A program made the translations under genes and the position numbers. Below the pieces are notes generated by a model. The model worked only from the letters and a program-made list of their open reading frames with translations. It had not been told where the DNA came from and made no database searches. A stretch of DNA of 64,000 bases from NCBI RefSeq assembly GCF_904849725.1, contig NC_058520.1:319249186-319313185 (forward strand), written 5' to 3'. This document shows positions 35,431 through 45,549 of the stretch, piece after piece. The DNA comes from Hordeum vulgare subsp. vulgare. Taxonomy: Eukaryota > Streptophyta > Magnoliopsida > Poales > Poaceae. The first letter of the stretch is position 1; each line of letters starts with the position of its first letter.

Positions 35431-36344
35431 TCAATATTTGTAAATGTCCTCAGGCATAATAGCGTACCTTCCTGAAAGGATATCGAACAAAGGAGAAGCA
35501 GGCAAAGCAATAATCTCACAAGTACCCTGACTAAATACTAAGTTATAAAGCAGCCTCTTATCGTTATCTTTCTTAATAAAATCATGTGCTACCATCCTAT
35601 CATAATCTAAATATCTTATAGGAAGTAGCCTTTCCTCTTCCTCGTCAAACCTAATAGGTATCTCAAAGTGTTTAGCTAAACGAGATGCATACATACCTCC
35701 GAATATAGGGCCCTTCGAATGATTTAAGTTCAACTCTTGGGCCAGTATAATGCCGAGACTAAAAGTTCTATCAGCAAATAAAGCGTGGCGCCGAATAGCG
35801 AGGTCGGGAGAACTAAGGCTTCCATTCTCGCTGCGACCAACTAAGCATCTCCCTGCAAACAATGAATAATAACGTAGAACAGGAAAATGTACGTTGGCTG
35901 CGCTTGCCTTTGACACCCCTCTCTCTTCCCCTACAGTGATTGCGGAAATAAAATCCTCCATGTCCTAGTACGTGGTTCACTGATGCTGCCCTCAAAAGGT
36001 ATTTTGCAAACATTGCAAAAATTGTAAAGTGACATTTCCTTAGGCACATCATATACATGAAATTTTACCATGGGAGGATTCTTCCTAGGATAAAAGTGAA
36101 AATTTTGCACCAAAGTATTAGTAAGTAGGAGATACTGGTCGCACTTATCTTTGAGGAAGTCAGTGATGCCTGCATTTTCTGCTATATAGTAGAAATCTTC
36201 ATAAATTCCGGCCGCCCTCAAGAATGCCTCACTTGGCCATTAACATGGTCGAACTTCTGCGGTGCTTGGAATATTGTATCTAGGCTTCTAATTTTCATTT
36301 TCTTTAAAACCACAGCTTGAAGAGCCTCTCAACAATCTCCTCAT
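35431..36344 (-). pseudogene. Accessory ORF of element C, function unknown
   Basis: The likely start is ATG at 36344 (MRRLLRGSSSCGFKENEN). It is followed by a TAG, the stretch KPRYNIPSTAEVRPC, a TAA, and then WPSEAFLRAAGIYEDFYYIA and ITDFLKDKCDQYLLLTNTLV. A frameshift near 35960 moves the reading into MEDFISAITVGEERGVSKAS ... LFAGRCLVGRSENGSL ... GPIFGGMYASRLAKHFEIP. Intact, it would be about 300 residues. I recall similar proteins from non-autonomous Triticeae Gypsy elements but no function. There are no RT or integrase motifs. It takes the place where pol would lie. Confidence 0.65.
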
Positions 36345-37137
36345 CTTTTCTTTCTCTGAAAAATAAATCTGAAATTTTTAGTGACTACACATAAAAAATG
36401 AACAAAACTCAATGAACACTTATAGCAACTACTCTCACGAGTGCCTCGAAGCTATATCATGCAGCGAAAACTACTTGGGACCCTACAAATTTGACATGCT
36501 AGCTCAAGAACGAGGTCACCACAGCAGCAAAATTTTGAAATATATAAAGCACTAGAACAAAAACTAATTGGACCATAGGAGGAGTCACATACCGATGAAG
36601 AATCCCCTAAAACCATTTTGCTAATGGAGCTTTGAGCAAGGAGATCGAAAATTGCACCAATATGAGATAGAACACGAGTTTGAGCAATGGTGGGATTTTT
36701 TCTGGAGGAAGATGAAGTGGATGGGTACTGGAATAAGTGAAGGGGTCCCACATGGGACCCACAAGCCAGGGGCACGCCAAAGGGGGTGGCCGCGCCCTGT
36801 AGGCTTGTGGCCCACTCGTGCAGTCCCCTGATGTGTTCTTATTACCAAAAATTCTTAAATATTCCAGAAAAAACCATACTAAATATTCAGGGCGTTCTGA
36901 GAACTTTTATTTTCAGGTCATTTTTCTATTGCACGGATAAAACGGATAATAGGGAAATAATAGCATTTTTACTAAATTGAAACTAAGGAACATAAACTAA
37001 AAGTTGGGTACACAAGGTTGTGCTTTCTAAATTCATCCATCTCTTGCCCGTCAAGAAGAATCCATCAATAAGGTAGATCAAGTCTTATTGACAAACTTTT
37101 TTCAAATGACATGGAACCAGACAACTTTCGAATAACA
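36345..37137 (-). other. Noncoding stretch with LTR-like GC block in element C
   Basis: Between protease and accessory ORF there is about 800 bp without a gene. At 36740-36830 it contains a GC-rich block (GACCCACAAGCCAGGGGCAC, GCCGCGCCCTGTAGGCTTGT) that looks like the same type of block in the A, B and C LTRs (for example 1590-1670, 28290-28350, 40985-41060). It may be an embedded LTR relic or an untranslated spacer shared among families. Confidence 0.5.
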
Positions 37138-37640
37138 CTAGGTTACCTCAATGGGGATATGCATATCCCCAACAATAAGTATATCATATTTCTTCTTGAC
37201 GGTAGGGAGAGGGAATTCAATTTCTCCAATAGTAAATGTTGAGAAAAATTCAGTGGAGTTGATACTATGAACTTGAGGTTGTTTCTTCGGAAAGTGTACC
37301 GTATGCTCATTACCATTAACATGAAAAGTGACATTGCCTTTCTCCCAGCCAATAACAGCCCCTGTAGTATCAAGAAAGGGTCTACGAGGGATCATCGAGA
37401 AACTATCGTCCTCGGGAATATGAACAATAACAAAGTCCGTCAGGATAGTAACGTTTGCAACCACAACAGGCACTTCCTCATAAATACCGATGGGTAAAGA
37501 AGTTGGTTTATCATCCATTTGCATAGAGATTTTAGTAGGTGTCAACTTATTCAAATCAAGTCTACGATATATAGAGAAAGGCATAACACTGACCCCAGCT
37601 CCGAGTTCACATCAAGAAGTTTTAACATAATTTCCTTTAA
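37138..37640 (-). pseudogene. Aspartic protease domain of element C, catalytic Asp lost
   Basis: The reading is CELGAGVSVMPFSIYRRLDL, then FVIVHIPEDDSFSMIPRRPF, LDTTGAVIGWEKGNVTFHVN and GNEHTVHFPKKQ. The family motif at the active site is DLGAG; here the first residue is Glu (GAA instead of a GAT/GAC codon), and a TGA stands two codons before. The second conserved region is RRPFLDTTGA. The protease would cut the gag polyprotein in the particle. This copy is inactive on both counts. Confidence 0.8.
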
Positions 37641-37673
37641 TAGAGCAAGGTATAGTGGGTACTCCACGATCTC

Positions 37674-39876
37674 CTAGTTTCTTTGGTATTCCACCCTTAA
37701 AAGTATAATTAGCAAGCATGATGGAAATCTCATCTTCCCATATCTTTCTTTTATTGTAACAATATCTTTCATATACTTATCATAAGTAGACATTTTCAGA
37801 ATATCAGTTAAGTGCATACGTAAAAAGACAGGTATCAGCATTTCAACAAAGCGCTCAAAATCCTCATCATCCTTCTTCTTGGATGATTTAGGAGGAAAGG
37901 GCATGGGTTTCTGAACCCATGGTTTTCTTTCTCTACCATGCTTCCTAGCAATGAAATCTCTTTTATCATATCTCTTACTCCTAGGTTGTGGGTTATCAAG
38001 ATCTACAACAGGTTCAATCTCCACATCATTGTCATTACTAGGTTGAGCATCGACATGAACATCATCGTTAATATTATCCCTAGGTTCATGTTCATTACCA
38101 CATTGTGTCTCGACATCAGAAATAGAGATATCATTTGGATATTCATGTGACTCTACAACAGGTTCACTAGCAGCATGCAAAGTCATGTCGTCATTCTTTT
38201 TCTTCTATTAGAAGAACCAGGTACATCAATATTAACTCATTGAAAATCTTGCTCAATTCTATTAGGATGGCCCTCAGGATACAAGGGTTCCTAAGTCATT
38301 CTACCACCTCTAGTCACAACTCTAATAGGATGATCATTGTTCTTACTAATCATCTCATTGATCAAATAATATTGTGCCTTAAGTACCTATTCTACTTGAG
38401 TAGATACTATGGAAGCATGCTTACTAATAAGCCCAAGGTCATTAATAGTTCTACTCATATAATAACCCAAGCGATCAAGCATGTAAGCATTGTGTTTCAA
38501 TTGTGTACTAACATAAGCATTAAAATTTTCTTGTTTAACAATAAAGTTATCAAATTCATCCATGCATTGGCTATGAGACTTATTATAAGGAATATCACCT
38601 TCATAAAATCAATGAAGATAATTTACCTGTACTACCTGTGTCAGGTTACCAAGACCATGTATTTCTTCAATAGGTGGTCGATTCTTAACATCTTCAGCTT
38701 TAATACCTTTTTCTTTCATAGATTTCTTTGCCTCTTGCATATCTTCAGGACTGAGGAATAGAATACCTCTTTCCTTCAGAGTTGGTATTGGAGGTGGTTC
38801 GGGAACATTGCAATCATTATCATTGCTCAATATATTATTCAATAGTAGTTCATCTTGTTCAACAGTTCGTTCCCTGAAAACACAACCAGCACAACTATCT
38901 AGGTGGTCCCTACAAGCATCGGTTAGTCCATTATAAAAGATATGAAGTATTTTATTTTTCTTGAGAGGGTGATCAAGCAAAGCATTAAGTAACTGGAGAA
39001 GACTCCCCCAAGCTTGTGGGAGACTCTCTTCTTCAATCTGCACAAAATTAAATATTTCCTGCAAGGCAGCTTGTTTCTTACGGGTAGGGAAATACTCTTC
39101 CGAGAAGTAGCAAATCATATCCTGGGGACTATGCACACAACCAGGAGCAAGAGAATTAAAGCACATCTTAGCATCACCCTTTAATGAGAACGGAAACAGC
39201 TTAAGAATATAGTAATAAAAACAAAAATTCCTCATGAGTAAATAGGGTGGATATATCATTCAATTTAGTAAGCTGTGCCACAATAGTTTCAGATTCATTA
39301 CCATGGAAAGGATCAAGTTCTACCAAAAATTAACTCAGGATCGGCAAAGAATTCATAATCCTTATGAGTAACAAAGATAGGTGAAGTAGCAAACTTGGGA
39401 TCAAATTGCATTCTAGTGTTCAAAGATTTTTCCTTCGACTTGCATAGCAATTTCCTAAGATCATATCTATCCTTACAAGCAAGAAAGTCCCTAACTACTT
39501 CTCCTTCCATCACATAACCTTCAGGTATATTAGACAATTCATATCTAGGAGAGCTAGGTCTAGCAGGTGAATCATAGTGTTCAGTTTCATCAGATCCATC
39601 AATATCATCAGTTTTAGCATTCATTCTAGCAAGTTGTTCATCAAGAAATTCACCAAGTGGAACAATAGTATCAAGCAAAGTATCACAATAACCATCATGC
39701 ATAGCAGAAGTAGCATCATCAATTACTTGCAACATATTAGATTCATTAGCAGGTGGTGGTGTCGCAAATATACTCATAACAGAAGGTGAATCAAGTGTAG
39801 AGCTAGATGGCAGTTCCTTACATGTCCTCGTAGTTGTGGGGTATATCTTGGTTTTAGTGTATTTCAGATTCTTCAT
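37674..39876 (-). pseudogene. gag of element C
   Basis: The first frame starts at 39876 (MKNLKYTKTKIYPTTTRTCK) and ends with a frameshift at about 39313. A second frame (39259-38609) holds the capsid-type core: LFPFSLKGDAKMCFNSLAPG, DMICYFSEEYFPTRKKQAAL and EESLPQAWGSLLQLLNALLD. The rest (38186-37674) is acidic and repetitive, followed by KKDDEDFERFVEMLIPVFLR near the protease. Three or more frameshifts and some stops interrupt it. Gag forms the virus-like particle in the cytoplasm. Confidence 0.85.
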
Positions 39877-39922
39877 TGTGATTAACAGATATAAATTCCA
39901 AGTGAATCAGAGAATAAAGCTA

Positions 39923-39944
39923 TGATACCCGACAACGGCGCTAG
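39923..39944 (-). other. PBS-like region of element C
   Basis: About 10 bases after the LTR end, the minus strand reads CTAGCGCCGTTGTCGGGTAT. The same kind of motif follows or overlaps the LTR end of the A/B family, suggesting a shared primer type. Confidence 0.5.
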
Positions 39945-39953
39945 AAAAGGTCT

Positions 39954-41283
39954 TGATAACCCAGAAGTACAGGGGATCGCCAGAGTTTTCGAGGGTAGTG
40001 TAGTCAACCCAAATTTATTGATTCAACTGAAGGGGAGCCAAAGAATATTCTCGAGTATTAGTAGCTGAGTTGTCAATTACACCACACCTGAAAGACTTCA
40101 TATCTGCAGCAAAGTATTTAGTAGCAAAGTAGTATGGAAGTAACGGTAAAGGTGACAACCTGATAGTAGCAGTTTTGTAGTGATTGTAACAATAGCAACG
40201 GAAAAGTATAACTTAGCAAAGATCAATATGTGGAAATCTTGTAGGCAATGGATCAGTGATGGATAATCATGTCAGATGGTATTCATCATGCAACAGTCAT
40301 AACATAGGGTGACACAAAACTAATTCCAATTCATCAATGTAATGTACGCATGTATTCCATATATAGTCATACGTGCTTATGGAAAAGAACTTGCATGACA
40401 TATTTTGTCCGACCCTCCTGTGACAGCGGGGTCCTAATGGAAACTAAGGGATATTAAGGCCTCCTTTTAATCGAGAACCGGACCAAAGCATTAGCACTTA
40501 GTGAATATATTAACTACTCAAACTACGGTAATCACCAGAAAGAATCCCAATTATTGTCACCCTGGGGATGCGAAAACATAATAGGTTCAGATCTGAAATC
40601 ATGTCACTCGGGCCCTAGTGACAAGCATTAAGCATAGCAAAGTCATAGCAACATCAATCTCATAACATAGTGGATACTAGGGATCAAACCCTAACAAAAC
40701 TAACTCGATTACATTATAGATCTCATCGAACCCATCACCGTCCAGCAAGCCTATGATGGAATTACTCACAAACGACGGAGACCATCATGAAATTGGTGAT
40801 GAAGGATGGTTGGTGATGACGATGGCGACGATTTCCCCTCCCCGGAGCCCAAATTAGACTCCAGATTTGCCCTCCCGAGGAACAACAGGAGGTGGCGACG
40901 GCTCAGTATCTTAAAATGTGATGAACTCTTCTCATTGGATTTTTTCTCCCCGAATAGGAATATATAGTAGTGTAAACGAGGTCGGAGGAGACACAGGGGC
41001 CCCACGAGCCAGGGGGCGCGCCCTTGGGGGCGCCCTCGAGGCTTGTGGCCTGGTGGTGTACCAACTCCGGTTGATTCTTTGTCTGATAGTTTTTTAATTC
41101 CAAAAGTATTCTCCATAAATTTTCAGGTAAATCCAAGAACTTTTAGTTCTACACAAAAATAACACCAAGGCAATTCTGCTGAAAACACCGTCAGTCCGGG
41201 TTAGTTCCATTCAAATTATGCAAATTAGAGTCCAAAACAAGGGGAAAAAAGTTTGGAAAAGTAGATATGTTGGAGACGTATCA
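39954..41283 (-). repeat. 5' LTR of element C
   Basis: On the minus strand it starts TGATACGTCTCCAACATATC at 41283 and ends TGGGTTATCA at 39954. It is 1330 bp. The duplication GGGAC follows at 41284-41288. It has the same GC block and TATA-like motif as the 3' copy. Confidence 0.92.
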
Positions 41284-41352
41284 GGGACCAACCCAGCAAG
41301 GTTGTCACCACATCATCAACATGCTTTTGATGTAGATATTTTAAAGTGCTAT
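41284..41352 (-). repeat. H4 LTR fragment, part 2 (with duplication GGGAC)
   Basis: A 69-bp piece lies between element C and the CACTA element. It begins with the GGGAC duplication and ends with TAT, the CACTA target duplication. Its place in the old LTR is inferred from its neighbours, not from strong similarity. Confidence 0.45.
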
Positions 41353-43814
41353 CACTAGTGCAGAAAAGCCTACAAATGGTGTGACAAAAAAAGATTTGCA
41401 GGCATGGTAGCCCTACCCCACCAATATCATGCCATTGTTTATAAGTAATGGTGGCGTTGGGTCCCATGTCAGCAGTATTCTACGTGTTGATGGCGTGCCA
41501 CGTAGGCAACGCCACCAGTGTAAAATAGTTTCCCAGGAACGTACATTGCACCCCAGGAATGTTTTGTGCAGCCAAAAAAAGTTACCCATCACATAACATT
41601 TACCTTTTAGCATTGCACATGAGGACCTAGTCTAATAAAACAATGCATTCCAGTTAATAATAATTGTCAAGCTCACAAGTAGGTATTAATGACAATCCTC
41701 ACAAACACGAGCAAAGTATATCTACCTATAGCTTAGTTAATAAGGAGTTTATTTCACACGGGCAAACTAACATACTTAAAGGAGATCGATAACGATCATC
41801 ATCCTCAAGTCACTTTCTGGGGTGTTCCTGGTAGTGACTAAGATGGCCTGTCTAACCAGGCGATTCTTCCAAGTCAGGAAGTTGCTCCACCCAGCCGCAC
41901 TGAAGATAGTGCACCCGTCCATGGGCACTGCATAAGCAGAGGTGGTGACGGAGCCCCTTAGGGTAAGGCGTAGTCTAGCAATGCCTTCTCCATATGGCTT
42001 GATTCCATAGCTCACACATACACCGTTAGGTAATTTCTGGAAAAAACAAGATGATCATGTCACTTTACTACACTATAAGCATATCATCACATTAACGTAT
42101 GTACTATGCATATCATCAAATTCTACACCAAGCATATCATCACATTAATATATACTAAGGATATCACTACTACAGTAATAAGTAACATACCATGACATGG
42201 CGGTTAACCATCATTCGTGTCAGGCAGGTCACGAATGGCATCACAACATATGCATCACGCGGTGGAAGTTTTTCCCAAAGTGTGTCAGTTTCATTCTCGC
42301 TCTGCCTAGTAAGTCTTTGGGAAAATACTACTTCATTACGTGGGTCATCATGTTCTTCCTCATAGTTGAGATAGATAATAGCAAGCCTTGGAGTTCCTCT
42401 TCCGAAGGAGAAGCTGATTGATTCTCCCCAAGTGAGATGCATGCGGGCGATCAAACGATCCCATTCATCTCCTCCAATCTCTGTTATATTCCATCCCTTA
42501 TTCACCTCCATAGTGTAGGCCCCCCAGGGCCGTCAAAGATGACAGTGTCTCTAGATTTGAGCTCATTGAAATCCAATCTCACATTGCAAGGGACGATATG
42601 TGTACGAAAAAATAAAAACACACACAATGCATTAGTGGAAATAACAACAAAAACAAAATAAAAAACTATTAGAAGGTTCATAATTTCTTACCGTCGTAGG
42701 AACATAACACGGCTGGAAGTATATGTCGAACAACATGGCAGCTACAGGGCTAGTTGTGCACCTTGACTTGCACACTTGACATGGTGGTGGTTGCTCCATT
42801 CTATACGAAACATGTTGAAAACTAAGTATATAATCGGATTCTAGACTACTAAAACGACACAAGTAACATGTAAATTCAACACTAGTGACATGTATCACGT
42901 TAGGAGTTCATTTCATTTATTCCTCTAGAATTGTAGACTACACTACCAAATTAAGTTGAACTAGAATCATTAACATTGTAGACATTAAAAACATTTTTAC
43001 TCAAAATGCACTATTAAATCACATTCTACATTGGATTATCACTAAAAAATTTACACAAAACAACCCATGGAATGAAATTTGAATTCTACATCACAGAAAG
43101 GAATCCATTATATATATGTACTGAAATATCCACACAAATGAATCCTAAATCAAAAAATATATGAATCCCACACATATGAAAGGAGATACAGCGGGAGGGG
43201 AAGGAGAGGATTCAACCTTGCTGGTCGGTGAAGGGGCGCGACGGACTGCGACGGGCAACAAGGGGTGGCGTCTGGTTGAGGGGTAGGTGAAATGAAAGGG
43301 CACGTGGACTAAGTCTTTTACTAAGGTGTGGGAGTTAACTAGGTGGGCCTAAAATGCAACGCCATAGATAATAACAACATGTATAAAAAAAATTAGTTTA
43401 TCGAAAGACTAAACATAATTAAACACTCAAACTTAGGACTATTAAAAATAATAATGTCCAAAATGTAAAATAAAATGTTTAGTATTTTCTAACTAGCATA
43501 TATAATTTTAAATACCTAAAATACTAGTATAAGTGGAAATATAATGTGTGGAATACAACAATCTCGCACGCCATCACTAATTAATTATCTATGATGTGCA
43601 CAAAAATGCAACATGAGCACTATCTTCCAAATGGTGAGTGCACGTGGGCCAATAGATTTGTGACGTGTCCAAAAATATCAATGCCATCACTAACCATTTA
43701 CAATTCGCATACCAATTTAGCCGACGACAATGCTATTTGAAAAAATAGTGCTGGTGTTGTAGAAAAATGGTGTGACACCAACATGGGTTGTGGCTAGCCA
43801 TTTCTCCACTAGTG
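41353..43814 (-). mobile_element. Non-autonomous CACTA transposon carrying a B3-like gene
   Basis: The ends are CACTAGTGCAGAAAAGCC on the left and, in reverse complement, CACTAGTGGAGAAATGGC on the right. TAT is duplicated at 41350-41352 and 43815-43817. CACTA elements of the DTC superfamily have these termini and 3-bp duplications. Length is 2462 bp. There is no transposase; the only coding signal is a decayed multi-exon gene on the minus strand. Strand given is that of the captured gene. Confidence 0.88.
41776..42799 (-). pseudogene. Captured gene with two B3-like domains
   Basis: Proposed exons are 42799-42692 (MEQPPPCQVCKSRCTT, FDIYFQPCYVPTT), about 42606-42191 and 42036-41776. Exon 2 reads HIVPCNVRLDFNELKSRDTV, then VNKGWNITEIGGDEWDRLIA and HLTWGESISFSFGRGTPRLA. 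Exon 3 reads KLPNGVCVSYGIKPYGEGIA and FSAAGWSNFLTWKNRLVRQA. The pattern (IP-type start, a G-x-W turn, GW..F, a loop ending in F) fits B3 DNA-binding domains of the plant REM type, twice in tandem. The last intron has GT (42190) and AG (42037) ends. Exon 2 has a one-base loss in a run of G (42520-42525), and the first intron has no clear AG acceptor. Confidence 0.5.
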
Positions 43815-43817
43815 TAT

Positions 43818-45190
43818 AATCTCATGCAAGAAAGAGTTTCATCGATATGGTCAAAGGGTTGGTTGCCTAGCCGAGCAAAGTCTTTGGGGTCTTCGAAAGC
43901 TTCTGGTCCAACTTCTATGTCAACAATGTAATCTATCGTCGGAATATAAAGGCCAAAAATAAGACCACGACAAACATAGGAAAAATAAATCACTCCTAAA
44001 AATGTCAACTAATTTTTGTAAAATACGAGAGTGAAAACCAAAAATAACATAATGCCAACGTTTTGAGTTTGGAGTGCGAAAAATAGTGTCTTGAATTTAA
44101 ACAATGAATTTAAATACTTTAAATACGATTTCAATTAAGAACAATATAGAAAAGTTTATTTTACATGCCAGAAACTAAACCATTAACAAGGTTGTAAATA
44201 TTATGGTCTATGGAGTTTTTTAAAAGGAAAACACAGAGAAAAAGAAAAACGACCAGAACTAGCTAGGCGAGATGTGTGTGTGCGTCTTGGCTGACCCAGA
44301 GGCGTGCAAGCCCAGATGAGCGAGGGCGCGTGGGCCCTAGGCAACAACAGCAGAGAACGGAGGAGGAGAGAAATTGGAGACTAACGAGAAGGCCTTGCAA
44401 GATAGTCGTCAACCACTGACCGGGAGGGGGGAGAGCTCACCGGCGTCGTCTCCGCCCACGGTGAGGCAAACCAATAACATGTATCGGTTAAGCGTCGAGT
44501 CGCCATTCGGATGGGGTCGAGGGGTCGCTGGAGTGGCCTCATTCACCGACGATGAGGACGAGCGGCAGTGGAGCTTTGACCGCGGATGGATTAGTCGCTC
44601 GAGCCTGCAAAACGTGCAGGAGACGTTGGGGAAATGATTATGTGGAGGACGCGGTTCCAGATCGAGCGAGAAGAGGGGCAGTGGAGCTCCCTACCGTGCA
44701 AACAACGGTGACTCGAGCCGACATAGCACGAGGGAAGCTTAAGTAGGGGGGCGAGCTGCACCATGGACCTGTGTACCAGCGAGGTGATAGACGACGCTAG
44801 AGGCCTCGGGAGCACCTAAGAGTGTTTTTGGGGAGTTGGTGGAGATGGTATACGACCAAGCAGGGATGAAGACAGAAGTGAGGGACGCCAGAGGCCCTCT
44901 CGTGTAAGCTCACCAATTGAAGCGCTCAGGCGGCCATGCTGTGCGTGTGAGGGAGGACCACGGAGGGAGGGAGAGGATGGGTCCGACAATGTGGCATGTC
45001 TCGGACGTGAAGGGGTGTTACGGGACAAGATCCTGTCTCCCAAGTTTATTGGGGTATGGGATGGGCACCGACTACAGTGCTACTCTGCAGTATAGCATGC
45101 TCTAGAGCATAGTTTTGGTATGCGAGCGCATGCCCACGCGCTCTTCGTGTGCCCTGCCTTGTCGACTAGCTGCTGGTGGTGTATTTGAGA
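43818..45190 (-). repeat. H4 LTR fragment, part 3
   Basis: From 43850 the sequence follows the solo LTR from about 31590 (ATGGTCAAAGGG, TTCGGGGTCTTCGA-type, ATCRTCGGAA) and then enters a GC-rich part (44270-45190) like the island at 32380-33010. Together with 26231-27202 it makes one older, split minus-strand LTR. Frames in the GC-rich part (44374-44637, 44816-45043) are not conserved. The U3 end of the LTR is missing. Confidence 0.65.
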
Positions 45191-45549
45191 TCAACTTTGT
45201 AGGTTAGGGTCTAAGTGAAAGTAGAGGTAAAGGAAAATAAGGTAGAAGAGGTGCTGTTCTTAGCTGACCGGCGAGGTAAAATGGGGGTTTCACCCCTCAA
45301 TCATTGATTTGAGGCATTGAATCATTTACGAGAGGTAAATGGTGACTAGGAAAGGCTCTCCTATAATTTTGAGGGGAAGGAGAATACTGGAAGAGGTTAA
45401 ATAAGTAGCTTTTGGAATTTACTAGTAGGTGTTTGATGCTGTTTTGGGAAAGATATAAGATTCTCGTTGCTATGAGATTTAACAGGAGTAAATGGTAGAT
45501 AGAAATGAGGTTAACTGGAGGATATGCCTCAACAACTTAGTCAAGTGGA
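45191..45549. other. Unassigned stretch
   Basis: About 360 bp with no gene and no clear similarity to the other elements here. It may be a diverged interior part of H3 or older DNA between H4 and H3. Confidence 0.4.

Larger units (their letters stand above)
27203..41283 (-). mobile_element. Element C: non-autonomous Gypsy element with gag, protease and accessory ORF
   Basis: The element spans 14,081 bp including a 4678-bp solo LTR inside it. LTRs are 27203-28582 and 39954-41283, with GGGAC duplicated at 27198-27202 and 41284-41288. On its strand the order is LTR, PBS-like site, gag, protease, noncoding stretch, accessory ORF, noncoding stretch, LTR. RT, RNase H and integrase are absent. All genes carry stops and frameshifts. 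It is inserted in the older LTR H4. Confidence 0.9.

Noticed and set aside
38240..38761. 173-codon frame on the plus strand with hydrophobic stretches
   Set aside because: Antisense shadow of the gag gene of element C, which has clear family motifs on the minus strand.
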